NCBI GenBank assembly: GCA_947625675.1 | Contig: CANQPH010000008.1 | Span: forward strand, 16,288-80,287 | Direction of reading: 5' to 3' | Origin: an uncultured Acetatifactor sp. | GTDB taxonomy: Bacteria > Bacillota > Clostridia > Lachnospirales > Lachnospiraceae | DNA: 64,000 nt | Shown: one piece after another, positions 8,226 through 18,528 of the stretch | Numbering within the stretch: the stretch's first letter is position 1 | How the letters are laid out: each line of letters begins with the position of its first letter | The notes under the pieces: generated by a model | Database searches by the model: none | What the model was told of the DNA's origin: nothing | What the model saw: the letters and a program-made list of their open reading frames with translations, nothing else | Program-made: the position numbers and the translations under genes

Positions 8226-8371
8226 CTATTATTTGCAAATTTTTCAAACATATACAAAAATGTCTGCTTCCGCAAAAATAGCTGATATGTTACAGTTGCC
8301 GATTTTTGCTTTCTTTCCGTCTTTTATCGATGGGCTTCTCTGCGTTTCGGGGTATAGACTCCCAATAAAGA

Positions 8372-8400
8372 AGAAAGCAGGTTTGAACGGCCTGCTTTCT
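8372..8400 (-). terminator. Rho-independent terminator of the esterase gene
   Basis: AGAAAGCAGG / CCTGCTTTCT form a 10-bp perfect stem with a 9-nt loop, 43 bp after the esterase stop. On the minus strand it is followed by the T-rich stretch TCTTTATT. Confidence 0.75.
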
Positions 8401-8442
8401 TTAACTTATTGTAAAATATGAAAACTCAAGCTAAATTCCTTA

Positions 8443-9996
8443 TCAGTGCTGGATTTCCACTTCCTCTTCGGACATGGATTTCCCGAAAATCGGGCCCACG
8501 TATTGCGCCACCAGGGGAATCAGTTCCTTGTCATGGTTGGTCACCACTTTGGTGTCCGGCCCGAACAGGATGGTGTGCTCCTCCCCCGGTGCGCTGGGTT
8601 TCCACTCCGGGATCTCCTCATTATTGGGATCCCCGGTGCGGGCAAAGGCCATGACGCTTTCAAAGATCTGGGCCTCCAGCTTCTCCACCCCGGGCATCTG
8701 GGGATAGGCCACCAAATCCGTATTGTGGAAGAAATAGGGGATATCGCTGCAGTGCCAGGCCACCCGGCCTCCGTCCACGGTGAAGTCCTGCACGAACAGA
8801 TAAGACCAGGTGCATCGGTTGAGACCGCTCCGCAGCTGAATATAACCCTGTTCCGGCAGGCGGAAAATAAAATCCAGCAGGAGCAGATCCACGGGATTGC
8901 GCCCGGGATAAGCCTTTTCAAACAAGGGCAGAAGCTTCTCCGTCCCTTCCTTACCCAGAGCTTTCTCCAGGATCCGGGTCCCTTCCTCTCTGGTCAGCTT
9001 GCTGCGGTCATATTTGCTGGGCATGAAAGCCCCGAACTCTCCGAAGACGGACCCCACTATCAGAGGGATGTGGGCCGTCTCCTTCCGGAAACCGTTGGCC
9101 TGGGGCTCTCCCACATAAAAAGCGTTGGGATGGGGAGCGCCGCCTACGTATTTTCCCTGGGGCCGCAGGATGTCACGGACCTTCTTATAGCTTTCCGCCA
9201 ACAAAGCATAGGGCACCTCTTCCAATTCTCTCACGGAGTCGAGCTTCAGATCCTGAAGCATCCCTTCCACCAGCTCCCTGCCGCTTCCCTGGGCATCCGC
9301 CAGCACCGGGCCGATGACGCCGCTCATGTTGATCCCCTTGGCATAAAGGCCGTCCGCCGCCGGGGTCTGGATGAGGGTGGTGACCTTGGCCCCACCGCCG
9401 GACTGGCCGAAGACGGTGACATTCTCCGGATCTCCGCCGAAGGCCGCCACGTTGTCATGAATCCACTGCAGGGCCGCAATGATATCATCGGTGCCCGCAT
9501 TGCCGGAATTGGCGTACTCCTCCCCGAAATCCGACAGGTCGCAATAGCCAAGAACGTTGAGCCTGTGGTTGATGGAGATCGTGACCACCTGGCCCAGGCG
9601 GCTCATGTTTTCCCCTTCATAGGCGATGTGCTCGATGGCGGAGCCCGCCTCGAAGCCGCCGCCGTGGAGCCAGACCAGGACGGGACGCTTCTTGTCATCG
9701 CAGCCCGGCGTCCAAAGGTTCAGGTTCTGACAATCCTCGTCCATGACCCAGTAGCGATGGGGCACCATCAATTCACCGCCGGGCTTGCCCAGTTCCAGAA
9801 GAGGACAGACACAGCCGTAACTGGTGGCGTCCAGCACGCCCTCCCAGGGCTCCATGGGCTCGGGGGCATGGAAGCGCTTCGCCTTCGCATAAGGAATTCC
9901 CTTGAAAATCATCAATCCATTGTAAGCGTAGCCCTTCACCCTTCCCTTGTCCGTAGCGACAATCGTGTTCTCACCATATTCAAACTGTAAAGCCAT
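8443..9996 (-). CDS. Type-B carboxylesterase family protein
   Basis: Alpha/beta-hydrolase of 517 residues that would hydrolyse carboxylic esters. The oxyanion-hole HGGGF is at 111-115, EDCQNLNLWTP is the family signature near 87, the nucleophile elbow GQSGGG has Ser199, and WHCSDIPYFFHN carries the catalytic histidine of the HxSDxxY type. No signal peptide, so it acts in the cytosol, possibly removing acyl groups from imported plant oligosaccharides or xenobiotics. ATG at 9996; a stem-loop terminator follows. It sits next to a GH3 gene read in the same direction, 136 bp away. Confidence 0.88.
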   Translation of the reverse strand: MALQFEYGENTIVATDKGRVKGYAYNGLMIFKGIPYAKAKRFHAPEPMEPWEGVLDATSYGCVCPLLELGKPGGELMVPHRYWVMDEDCQNLNLWTPGCDDKKRPVLVWLHGGGFEAGSAIEHIAYEGENMSRLGQVVTISINHRLNVLGYCDLSDFGEEYANSGNAGTDDIIAALQWIHDNVAAFGGDPENVTVFGQSGGGAKVTTLIQTPAADGLYAKGINMSGVIGPVLADAQGSGRELVEGMLQDLKLDSVRELEEVPYALLAESYKKVRDILRPQGKYVGGAPHPNAFYVGEPQANGFRKETAHIPLIVGSVFGEFGAFMPSKYDRSKLTREEGTRILEKALGKEGTEKLLPLFEKAYPGRNPVDLLLLDFIFRLPEQGYIQLRSGLNRCTWSYLFVQDFTVDGGRVAWHCSDIPYFFHNTDLVAYPQMPGVEKLEAQIFESVMAFARTGDPNNEEIPEWKPSAPGEEHTILFGPDTKVVTNHDKELIPLVAQYVGPIFGKSMSEEEVEIQH

Positions 9997-10132
9997 GTTC
10001 CGCTGCCGGGCGAAATTCCTCCCGGCCTCCTCCTTTCCGGTTTTTATCTCTTATTCTCAATTCCGTTTTCCGTTTTTCCCCAATTTTTCAATCCTTCCGT
10101 TTTTTACTTCCAGTTTTTCCCTGCTTTCCTCG

Positions 10133-12937
10133 TCACATCTTCGCCATGGCGGCCCGGATCTGTTCCTCCAGGGACTGCGCCAGCACGATCCGTCCATTTT
10201 TCAGTTCCATGCCGCCCTGGCCGAAGTAAAATTTCAAATACACAGTGTTCTGGAACAGGGGATTCAAATCAATCACAACCTTCCTCCATTCCGTATCCTC
10301 TCCCGTCAGGGAAACCGTCTTCAGCAGCTGCTTGTCCTGGAACAGGGTCATAGGCACCTGGGCCAGGCTGCTCTGTCCCTGCACCCGGCAATCCAGCTCC
10401 AATTTATAGATGCCCCGTTCCCTCACGGTCAGCTCCGCCATGACGCTGCTTCCGATCTCGGTGTTCATCTCTTCCACCGGCAGGGGACCGCCCTCCGATC
10501 CCAATTCCACCCGCAGAAGCTGTCCGAAAGCGTCAGGATCCTTGGAAACCTCCCGGGCCAGCCTGCGGTCCAGTTCCGTTTCCTCTCCCTTCAAGCGCAG
10601 CCAGGCGGGGGTGGTGAACAGATAGCGGCAGAGATTGGCCCCGCTTCTCTGATATTCGCCCCGGGTTACCGTGCCCGCCGCCAGTCCAGGAAGGCTAGTG
10701 AGATTTTTCTGATTGGCTTCCACGTCCGGCGCCACCATGTACAGATCATTCTGGGCCCGAATCATGGCGGCCACGTTGCCGGACTCCCCTTTCTTGCCCT
10801 CGTCATTGCCCTTGGCCCACCAATCCGTCATGACGATGCCCGTATAGCCCCATTCTCCCCGCAGGATCCGGGTCAGCATGTCATAATTGCTGGAAGACCA
10901 AAAACCGTTGATGGGATTGTAGGAGGTCATGATGGAATAGGCTCCCCCTTCCTTCACGGCGATCTCGTAGCCCTTCAGATAAATCTCCCGCAGGGCCCGC
11001 TCGGAAACCAGGGCCTCCACCGCATTCCTCTTGTATTCCTGACTGTTGCAGGCGAAATGCTTCATGGTTCCCGTCACGCCATAACGTCCCATCCCCCTTT
11101 CCTGGGCCGCTGCCATCTTGCCGGTGAGCAGGGGATCCTCGCTGAAATATTCAAAATTCCTGCCGTTCAGCGGGTTCCTGTGGATATTGATGCCGGGCCC
11201 CAGCAGGGTGTCCACCTTGTTTTTCCGAAGCTCCATGCCTTCCCAGCCATACAATTCCTCCACCAGAGCCTCGTTGAAAGTGCAGGCCATGCAGGTTCCG
11301 TTGGGCATGGCAAAAGCGACGCTGCCGCAATCCATCCGGATGCCGCTGGGTCCGTCCGCACAGCAGGCCACAGGAATGCCGAATTTCTGCAGCCTCTCCG
11401 TCACTCCGCCGAAGGCTCCCGCCGTCCCCGGCGTCACCTTGGAGGAACACATGCCTTCGCCGCACACCAGACAGGCCAGATCCTCATCGGACAGCTGGGC
11501 CAGAAATTCGCCCATGGACACCCTTCCGGCCTCCACGTCCGCCAGCCGATAACCCAGATCCCCGGTATAAGCCCATTCCTGGGGCAGATTTTCCAGTCTT
11601 TTCTCCGAGGGCTCCAAGGTCCTCAAAGGCACCGCTTCCCTTTCCAGGGCATATCTATCCCCCGTTTTCTTCCCCGGCCGCATCCTCTCAAAGGCTATCT
11701 TGGGGGCGCAGGCCTCTTCCAGCCGCTCCACCACCTTCGTCTCCGACAGGCAATAATCTCCCGCCGGGGCTGCGCTGCGCACGTCCGTTCCCACGTAGAT
11801 CTTCCAGTCCCCCGCTTCCATCACGTAGCAGGACTTGTGTCCGGTTTTGCCGCCGTCATCATAGGAAGCCAGTCTGGGCCAAGGGATTTCCAGACAAATT
11901 TCTTCCCTCTGACCGGGTTCCAGCTCTCCTGTTTTGGCAAAGCCGCAGAGGCTTCTGGCGGGCTGTCCCAGCACGCCCTGAGGAGCGCCGCAATAGACCT
12001 GCACCACTTCTTTGCCCTTGACCCCGCCGCAGTTTTCCACCGTCACGGAGACCTTGAGCCCCTGCTCTTTTGCTGTCACGGCGGCCCCCTTCAATGCGAA
12101 GGAGGTGTAGGACAGGCCGAAGCCAAAGGGATAGAGCACCTTTTCCCTGGCAAAGGTCTCAAAATAGCGATATCCCACGTAGATGTCCTCTTCATAAACG
12201 TTGCGGCTGTCGCTGCCGTGGTTCCTGGTGGAGGGATAATCTTCAATGTCATAAGCGATGGTGTCCGCCAACTTGCCGGATGGAGACACGGCCCCGCTCA
12301 AGACGTCCAGGACGCCGTTTCCCCCTTCCTGGCCGCCTTGCCACACGTACAGGACTGCGGAAGGCCCATATTCCTCCACCCATTTCATATCGATGATGTT
12401 GCCCACGTTCAAAAGCACCACCGTCCGGTCGAAAACGCCGCACACTGTCCGGAGCATCTCCCGCTCCCCTTCCGTCAGGAGGTAACTGCCTTCCTCCGCC
12501 GAATTGTCCTTGTCCTCCCCGGCGGTCCGTCCGATGACGATGAGAGCGGTCCGGGACTGGGTGCGGGCCTTCCGCACCAGTTCCTCCGTAAGGGGCATCT
12601 CCTTCTGGAACCAGGGCTCTCCCGCCCAGCCCACGCCCTTGTCGAAAGGATTTTCCGCAAGCCACGCCTCATAAGCGGATTTCAGCTCCTCGTTCAGCTC
12701 AAATCCGCTCCCTTCCAGGGCCTCCCGGATCCCGGTGACATACCGGGTGTTCACCAGGCCGCCGGAACCGGTTCCGCTTTTATAATAATTGAACTGGCTT
12801 CTGCCGAACAGTGCGATTTTTTCCCCGGGGGGAAGGGGCAGCACGCCTCCCTCGTTTCGCAACAGGACGACGCCCTCCGCCGCAGTCTGCCTGGCCAGGG
12901 CCGTATAGGCCGCCAGATTAAAAACAGGGTCTCCCAT
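10133..12937 (-). CDS. Glycoside hydrolase family 3, swapped domain order
   Basis: A 934-residue cytosolic GH3, likely beta-glucosidase or similar exo-glycosidase. Domain order is reversed relative to BglX: first the (alpha/beta)6 sandwich (GVVLLRNEGGVLPLPPGEKIAL; GRTAGEDKDNSAEEGSYLLT), then a fibronectin-III-like domain (YPFGFGLSYTSFAL), then the TIM-barrel domain with KHFACNSQEYKRN and the nucleophile in VMTDWW (Asp near 703). Such permuted GH3s are known from Butyrivibrio and Ruminococcus. The last 110 residues form a beta-rich module that may bind sugars. No signal peptide. Start ATG at 12937 has GAAGGAGG close upstream. Confidence 0.9.
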   Translation of the reverse strand: MGDPVFNLAAYTALARQTAAEGVVLLRNEGGVLPLPPGEKIALFGRSQFNYYKSGTGSGGLVNTRYVTGIREALEGSGFELNEELKSAYEAWLAENPFDKGVGWAGEPWFQKEMPLTEELVRKARTQSRTALIVIGRTAGEDKDNSAEEGSYLLTEGEREMLRTVCGVFDRTVVLLNVGNIIDMKWVEEYGPSAVLYVWQGGQEGGNGVLDVLSGAVSPSGKLADTIAYDIEDYPSTRNHGSDSRNVYEEDIYVGYRYFETFAREKVLYPFGFGLSYTSFALKGAAVTAKEQGLKVSVTVENCGGVKGKEVVQVYCGAPQGVLGQPARSLCGFAKTGELEPGQREEICLEIPWPRLASYDDGGKTGHKSCYVMEAGDWKIYVGTDVRSAAPAGDYCLSETKVVERLEEACAPKIAFERMRPGKKTGDRYALEREAVPLRTLEPSEKRLENLPQEWAYTGDLGYRLADVEAGRVSMGEFLAQLSDEDLACLVCGEGMCSSKVTPGTAGAFGGVTERLQKFGIPVACCADGPSGIRMDCGSVAFAMPNGTCMACTFNEALVEELYGWEGMELRKNKVDTLLGPGINIHRNPLNGRNFEYFSEDPLLTGKMAAAQERGMGRYGVTGTMKHFACNSQEYKRNAVEALVSERALREIYLKGYEIAVKEGGAYSIMTSYNPINGFWSSSNYDMLTRILRGEWGYTGIVMTDWWAKGNDEGKKGESGNVAAMIRAQNDLYMVAPDVEANQKNLTSLPGLAAGTVTRGEYQRSGANLCRYLFTTPAWLRLKGEETELDRRLAREVSKDPDAFGQLLRVELGSEGGPLPVEEMNTEIGSSVMAELTVRERGIYKLELDCRVQGQSSLAQVPMTLFQDKQLLKTVSLTGEDTEWRKVVIDLNPLFQNTVYLKFYFGQGGMELKNGRIVLAQSLEEQIRAAMAKM

Positions 12938-12959
12938 ATGGATCCTCCTTCTGCATTAT

Positions 12960-12974
12960 ATTGCCCGCTTTCAA
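12960..12974 (-). promoter_or_regulatory. Possible catabolite-repression (cre) site before the GH3 gene
   Basis: Minus strand TTGAAAGCGGGCAAT, directly overlapping TATAAT (-10 candidate), about 25-40 bp before the ATG. The left half matches the CcpA operator half TGAAAGCG exactly, the right half poorly. Confidence 0.35.
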
Positions 12975-13142
12975 GCGATCATTTACATACATCTTACCAT
13001 ATTTCTCCATGTCTGGCAACCAAAATACCGAGCGCAGGCATGAATAAAATCCGCTCCTGCTCCCGGCATTTTCCTCAAATTCTCTTCTTCAAATCCTTTG
13101 TATTCCCCCATCCCGCTCCTACTTGCGGATTTTCCTGGGCTT

Positions 13143-14096
13143 CTACTGCGGATTCTCCTGGACTTCTCCTTCCCCGTTCAGGACCTGGGAAATCCGATTG
13201 ATCATCTCGTCCTCCTTCAGGCGGAACTTGATCTCCACCCGCCTGGAAGCGGCCATATCCACTTCCGAGGTGCCCGCCATATAAACCGGGCTGCTGTAGG
13301 AGCGCCCGTTCACGGTCAAAAGCGACTGAAGCTGTCCGATCTTATCCTCCGTCAAGCCGTTTTGGGGATTCAGACAGAATTTGGCCACCGCATTGGCCCG
13401 ATTAAAGGACAAGTTCATGTTGCTCTCATAGCCACCGTCCGTGTCCGTATGTCCCTCGATGATGATCTCCGCAATGTACGGCCGGTAATTGTCCTGCAAA
13501 AGCACGTCCAGGTACAGCGGGATGATCTCCCGCAGGCTGGTCTGGCTCTCTTCCGTCAGCACGGCGCTGTTGTACCGGAACAGCACGTCCGAAGAAAAAG
13601 TGATGGATCCGGTCTGGGCGTCCACCTCCATGGAAGAGTTGGAAAATCTCTCCTGCAGTTCCCCGATGATGTCCGTCCGTATGCCCACGATGTCCTGAAG
13701 CTGGCTCTTGGTGTCCGCCAATTCCTTCTGGGCATTCACCAAGTTCAACTGGGCATCCGCAATCTGCTGGTAGGCCGTGTCCAGCTCCTCCTTGGTCAGG
13801 GCCGCCTGGTCATAGGCAAGCTGCAGTTCCGACAGGGATGCTTCCAATTCTTTATTATAGGCCTCGATCTCCAGCCTGGACTGTTCCAGGTTCTCTCGGG
13901 CCGTTTCCAGATCCGCCTGGGCCGCATTCAGTTCCACCTGGGTCCGTTCCAGATCCGTGGTCTTCTGCCGATAGATGGCCAATGTGATGGCAATGATCAA
14001 AATGAAGATCAGCAGAAGGGCTGACATCATATCCGAAAAAGACTGCCAGTAGCTGGGCTCTTCAAAGGCCGCTCTTTTCCTGCGATTATTTTTCAT
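13143..14096 (-). CDS. MotB/ZorB-like OmpA-domain stator protein
   Basis: A 317-residue envelope protein: short basic cytoplasmic start, one membrane helix (about 20-43) with the protonatable aspartate Asp22 in SFSDMMSALLLIFIL, a long coiled coil (about 46-155, repeated LE, AQ and LN heptads) and a C-terminal OmpA/MotB peptidoglycan-binding domain (IIIEGHTDTDGGYESNMNLS, FNRANAVAKF, RRVEIKFRL). It should pair with the MotA-like protein encoded just upstream to form a proton-driven motor anchored in the wall. No flagellar gene is nearby. Start ATG at 14096 with GTGAGGAAG upstream. Confidence 0.85.
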   Translation of the reverse strand: MKNNRRKRAAFEEPSYWQSFSDMMSALLLIFILIIAITLAIYRQKTTDLERTQVELNAAQADLETARENLEQSRLEIEAYNKELEASLSELQLAYDQAALTKEELDTAYQQIADAQLNLVNAQKELADTKSQLQDIVGIRTDIIGELQERFSNSSMEVDAQTGSITFSSDVLFRYNSAVLTEESQTSLREIIPLYLDVLLQDNYRPYIAEIIIEGHTDTDGGYESNMNLSFNRANAVAKFCLNPQNGLTEDKIGQLQSLLTVNGRSYSSPVYMAGTSEVDMAASRRVEIKFRLKEDEMINRISQVLNGEGEVQENPQ

Positions 14097-14131
14097 ACTT
14101 CCTCACATTCTGCCGCCGCTCGGGCGGCATT
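14097..14131 (-). repeat. Hairpin-plus-RBS leader, copy 1
   Basis: Minus strand: AATGCCGCC, CGAGC loop, GGCGGCAGAAT, then GTGAGGAAGTATG into the MotB-like gene. A closely similar block lies at 56599-56638. The 7-bp GC stem sits just before the ribosome binding site. Confidence 0.55.
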
Positions 14132-14173
14132 CATAATATGAAAATTTACTTTCACACTTATGAAAGTCTACTT

Positions 14174-15325
14174 TCACTCCTCCCTCATCCGATTAAAGGT
14201 GTAAAGCTGGTTGGCGATCTCATCGTTCAGGAAATCGCTGGTGGCCTCCAGGGTCTTCTCCTGTTCCTCCAGTCTCTGGGCCAGCTCCTCCTGCCGGGCC
14301 AGGAAATGCTCCATGCTGCGGAGCAGGTTGGCGTTGGCCTCCTGCATCTGCCGGACGGACTGCTCCATATCCTGGTAGTTCCTGGCGCTCTGCTCCTGGG
14401 TCTTGCTGGCGTAATTGAGCACCCTGCCCAGCTTTTCAAAATCAGAACCCATCACCTGGGTCATCTGAGAGACGAACTGATTCACGATACGCTCCACGCC
14501 CTTGGTCTGCTCTGCGGAAGTGCCCTTCATCAGCTCCAGCATGGTTTTCAGGGAATTAGCGGTATTGGCCTGGTAGATCAGCATGGCCCGGGCGTTCTCG
14601 TCGGCCCCGCTCACCTCCGGCGCCACCTGCTCCTTGTAGATCTCCAGGAACTCCGCCAGCTTCTCATAAGCGTCCGCCATGGTGCTCCGATAGATGAAAT
14701 TGAAAACCAGAGAGAAGAAAATACCGTAAACGGAGGTGTGGAACGCCACCTTCATGCCGTCCAGCAGGGGCCCTACGTTGTCGGATATGGTATAAATGTC
14801 ATTGCCCTGGAAGGAAGCCAAACCCATGGACAGGCCCAGGAAGGTTCCCAGGATGCCCAATCCGGTCAGAGTGCCGGAAATGGCGGAATTGAAATGCACC
14901 ATGGCCACCCTGTCCAGAAGATCTTCGTTGATATATTCCTCCAGGTCACAGGTGTTGGACAACCCCTTCCTGGTGCGGTAAGAAGCCATTTTTTTCTGAT
15001 ATTTCAAAAAAGCCTCGTCCAGCACCGGGTTGTGGAACACGTCCTTCCGGTTCCAATAAACATCCCACAGGGGACCTTCTTTTTTCTGCTTCTCCTTCCA
15101 GATCTGATCCGTCGCCGCCGCCAGGGCCTCCGTGCAGTTATTCAGCCGCACGAAACTGGAAGCGGAGACCAGGAACAGGATGCCGATCACCACCAGGAAA
15201 CCCACGTTGATGCACAGATTGCTCAGGGACGTGATATTGCCGGTGAACACCCCGTTAATATACAGGATAAACCCCAGCACCAGCATATATAAGGGGAACA
15301 AAAACAAAAACAGCTTATTTCTCAT
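14174..15325 (-). CDS. MotA/TolQ/ExbB-type proton channel protein (ZorA-like)
   Basis: A 383-residue membrane protein with two N-terminal helices (about 5-27, 36-57), a cytoplasmic loop, two more helices (SGTLTGLGILGTFLGLSMGL and FHTSVYGIFFSLVFNFIY) and a long C-terminal coiled-coil tail (about 215-380). The third-helix motif is that of MotA/TolQ/ExbB channels, and the long tail is the mark of ZorA rather than MotA or ExbB. It precedes the OmpA-domain gene by 77 bp. ATG at 15323-15325 with GGAGGG 6 nt upstream is chosen over a 15-codon upstream extension. Function of such orphan pairs is unknown. Confidence 0.85.
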   Translation of the reverse strand: MRNKLFLFLFPLYMLVLGFILYINGVFTGNITSLSNLCINVGFLVVIGILFLVSASSFVRLNNCTEALAAATDQIWKEKQKKEGPLWDVYWNRKDVFHNPVLDEAFLKYQKKMASYRTRKGLSNTCDLEEYINEDLLDRVAMVHFNSAISGTLTGLGILGTFLGLSMGLASFQGNDIYTISDNVGPLLDGMKVAFHTSVYGIFFSLVFNFIYRSTMADAYEKLAEFLEIYKEQVAPEVSGADENARAMLIYQANTANSLKTMLELMKGTSAEQTKGVERIVNQFVSQMTQVMGSDFEKLGRVLNYASKTQEQSARNYQDMEQSVRQMQEANANLLRSMEHFLARQEELAQRLEEQEKTLEATSDFLNDEIANQLYTFNRMREE

Positions 15326-15378
15326 AAATAACCCTCCTTCAGGCGAAAACGAATTTCGACAAAATCTCACCTACTTTT

Positions 15379-15407
15379 ACTTTACCATAGAACGGGAGCC
15401 CTCTCAA
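15379..15407 (-). promoter_or_regulatory. Sigma-A promoter of the MotA/MotB-like pair
   Basis: Minus strand -35 TTGAGA (15402-15407), 17-bp spacer, -10 TAAAGT (15379-15384), 54 bp before the ATG. Confidence 0.6.
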
Positions 15408-15442
15408 GAACCTTAAACAAATCTTAATCAAAAATTAATCGC

Positions 15443-15471
15443 TTGCATTCTGCCTGTATTTGTTGTATAGT
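15443..15471 (+). promoter_or_regulatory. Sigma-A promoter of argG
   Basis: -35 TTGCAT (15443-15448), 17-bp spacer, -10 TATAGT (15466-15471); the argG ATG is at 15509. It diverges from the MotA-like promoter. The 15-bp repeat seen before argC is absent here. Confidence 0.7.
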
Positions 15472-15508
15472 GTTTAATCAATAGAAAAAAAGAAACGGAG
15501 GAATCATA

Positions 15509-16732
<1,224 letters not shown>

Positions 16733-16765
16733 AAACTAAAAATTCTCCCAAGAAAGGGGTCTTTT

Positions 16766-17065
16766 ATGAAAGCGTTCTTCACAGGGGAACCGATCCTCGC
16801 CATTTTTCTTCTCTACCTGGGAATCGTGAACCTGACCGCTTTCCTCTTGATGGGCATTGACAAAAAAAGGGCCGTCCGAGGTGCCTGGCGCATCTCGGAG
16901 GCCGCTCTTTTTTTATCCGCCCTGCTGGGAGGAAGCATCGGTTCCATCCTGGGCATGCGTATCTTTCATCATAAAACAAAGCACTGGTATTTCGTCTGGG
17001 GCATGCCCGCCATACTGCTCCTGCAGCTGGCGCTGCTGGGGCTGGCGCTCTATCTGGCCGGATAG
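16766..17065 (+). CDS. DUF1294 membrane protein
   Basis: A 99-residue protein with about three helices. NLTAFLLMGIDKKRAVRGAWRI and ALLGGSIGSILGMRIFHHKT are the DUF1294 hallmarks. The role of the family is unknown. It follows argG by 33 bp and is probably cotranscribed. RBS AAGAAAGGGG before the ATG. Confidence 0.85.
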   Translation: MKAFFTGEPILAIFLLYLGIVNLTAFLLMGIDKKRAVRGAWRISEAALFLSALLGGSIGSILGMRIFHHKTKHWYFVWGMPAILLLQLALLGLALYLAG

Positions 17066-17156
17066 TTTCTATAGAATTCCAGGATTCGCCCTCGAAAGCC
17101 AAGGATAAATTCGTCTGCGGATTCGTTCCCCACCTTCTGGAGGTTGAGCCCCTTCC

Positions 17157-17627
17157 CTAGAGGATGGTCTCCATACCCACCTTGTAGGGCTTCAGGCCGC
17201 AGCTTTCGTAAAAGGCCATGGCCGGAGGATTGCAGTTCCAGACGTTCAAAGTCACGTTGTAACAGCCGATGCTCCTGGCATAATCCAGCACGTACTCATA
17301 GATCCGTTTGCCGATATGCTGTCCCCGAAGGGCCTCCTCCACGCACAGATCGTCTATGTACAAGGTCTTGATGTCCGTCAGGATATTGTCATCGGGATGC
17401 TGCTGCAGGATGCAGAAAGCGTAGCCCAGCACCCTCTCTTCCTCATCCACTCCCACGAAGATGGGCCTGTCGTCATCCAAAATGATTTCCGTCAGCTGCG
17501 CATCCGTGTATTTCTTGACATTCGGCTTAAACAGATCCGGCCTGCCGTTGTGATGCACCATCAGCACCTGCAGCAGCAGATGATTGATCCCGTCCATGTC
17601 GGTTAATTTCGCTCTTCTGATTTCCAT
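17157..17627 (-). CDS. GNAT-family N-acetyltransferase
   Basis: A 156-residue GNAT domain. LYIDDLCVEEALRGQHIGKRIYEYVLDYA carries the acetyl-CoA loop (RGQHIG), and NVWNCNPPAMAFYESCGLKP is the conserved beta6-beta7 end. N-terminus MEIRRAKLTDMDGINHLLLQ is typical. Substrate unknown; close to the aminoglycoside/ribosomal-protein acetyltransferase branch only in a general way. It is convergent with the DUF1294 gene and stands alone. Confidence 0.82.
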   Translation of the reverse strand: MEIRRAKLTDMDGINHLLLQVLMVHHNGRPDLFKPNVKKYTDAQLTEIILDDDRPIFVGVDEEERVLGYAFCILQQHPDDNILTDIKTLYIDDLCVEEALRGQHIGKRIYEYVLDYARSIGCYNVTLNVWNCNPPAMAFYESCGLKPYKVGMETIL

Positions 17628-17740
17628 ACCGTTCTTGTCTCCTTTTCAATCCATTCTCTAAATTTATCCTGCAATAACTTTTTATCCGACAAATACAATT
17701 CATACCCCTTCGTTAAAAATCCGAACCGCCGATTCAGAAA

Positions 17741-18427
17741 CTAGCCTTTCAGCCTTCGGTTGCATTTGGCATAAATTCGTTCCAGCATCCAGGGTTCCGT
17801 CACCTTTTCGGGCAGTTCCTCCAGGGGAATCCATGCCACGCCGCTGTTTTCATCCGCCTTGATGTGAAGTCCCTCTTCCTCATCCCCCTCCAGCAGATAG
17901 GTCACGTTCATATGTAAATGAGATGGCACGTAGCGGCCCCGCTTTTCATGGCCGTCCACGGTGATGATCTCCAGGGAAAAAATCTCTTCGGAAACAGGAT
18001 GAAGATGCGGATGCCCGGTTTCTTCCCTACCCTCCCTGAGCGCCACGGCCAATAGATCACGCTCCCCGTCCGCATGGCCGCCGATCCAGGACCAGGAATG
18101 ATAGATGTTGTGGTAGACCATCAGCACCTTGGTCCGCTCCCTGTTGACAATCCAGCCGGAGGCGGTAAAATGGGCCATTTCATTTTCACGGGTAAAAGGA
18201 CTGCTGCCATTTTCCAAGAAATCCATCATGATGCGCCGGTCCCGCTCTTCCTGCTCGTTGAAAGGCTTGTACTCCGCCATCTGTCGGAGCAGCCTCTGCT
18301 CCAACAACTTTTGTTCCGGCTGCCTCTGCTCCAATGGCCTCTGTTCCTGCGGTGTCTGCCCCGGCAACTTTTGTTCCGGCAAACTCTGTTCCTTCGCAAG
18401 AATCTCCTGCCGATCCCTTGCCGTCAT
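17741..18427 (-). CDS. NUDIX hydrolase with Gln/Glu-rich repeat N-terminus
   Basis: A 228-residue protein with a NUDIX domain over about its last 160 residues: SWSWIGGHADGERDLLAVAL then REGREETGH. The acidic REGREET core is intact, while the first Glu of the classic box is shifted (GGHADGE variant), as in a common clostridial subgroup. Residues 13-48 are a low-complexity run of PEQKL, LEQR and QEQR units from a degenerate DNA repeat. The ATG at 18425-18427 is chosen because AGGAGG lies 9 nt before it; a start at 18280 would skip the repeat but lacks a binding site. Likely hydrolyses a nucleoside-diphosphate-linked compound; substrate unknown. Confidence 0.8.
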   Translation of the reverse strand: MTARDRQEILAKEQSLPEQKLPGQTPQEQRPLEQRQPEQKLLEQRLLRQMAEYKPFNEQEERDRRIMMDFLENGSSPFTRENEMAHFTASGWIVNRERTKVLMVYHNIYHSWSWIGGHADGERDLLAVALREGREETGHPHLHPVSEEIFSLEIITVDGHEKRGRYVPSHLHMNVTYLLEGDEEEGLHIKADENSGVAWIPLEELPEKVTEPWMLERIYAKCNRRLKG

Positions 18428-18477
18428 TCGCTCCCGCCTCCTCTCTATCTGCGTCTGCATCCATATCCACGTCCAAC

Positions 18478-18507
18478 ATTATAACAAGTTTCATCCCCAA
18501 AAATCAA
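18478..18507 (-). promoter_or_regulatory. Sigma-A promoter of the NUDIX gene
   Basis: Minus strand -35 TTGATT (18502-18507), 18-bp spacer, -10 TATAAT (18478-18483). Confidence 0.55.
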
Positions 18508-18528
18508 TTCTATTTTTCGTGCGAAACC

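Noticed and set aside
9947..13201. A 1084-codon plus-strand open frame opposite the GH3 gene
   Set aside because: It is a shadow: His/Pro/Gln/Arg-rich low-quality protein with no motif, lying antisense to a complete GH3 with all catalytic motifs.
13143..15325. A complete Zorya defence system
   Set aside because: Only the A/B-like pair is present; flanks are argG and GH3, with no ZorC, ZorD or ZorE-like gene.
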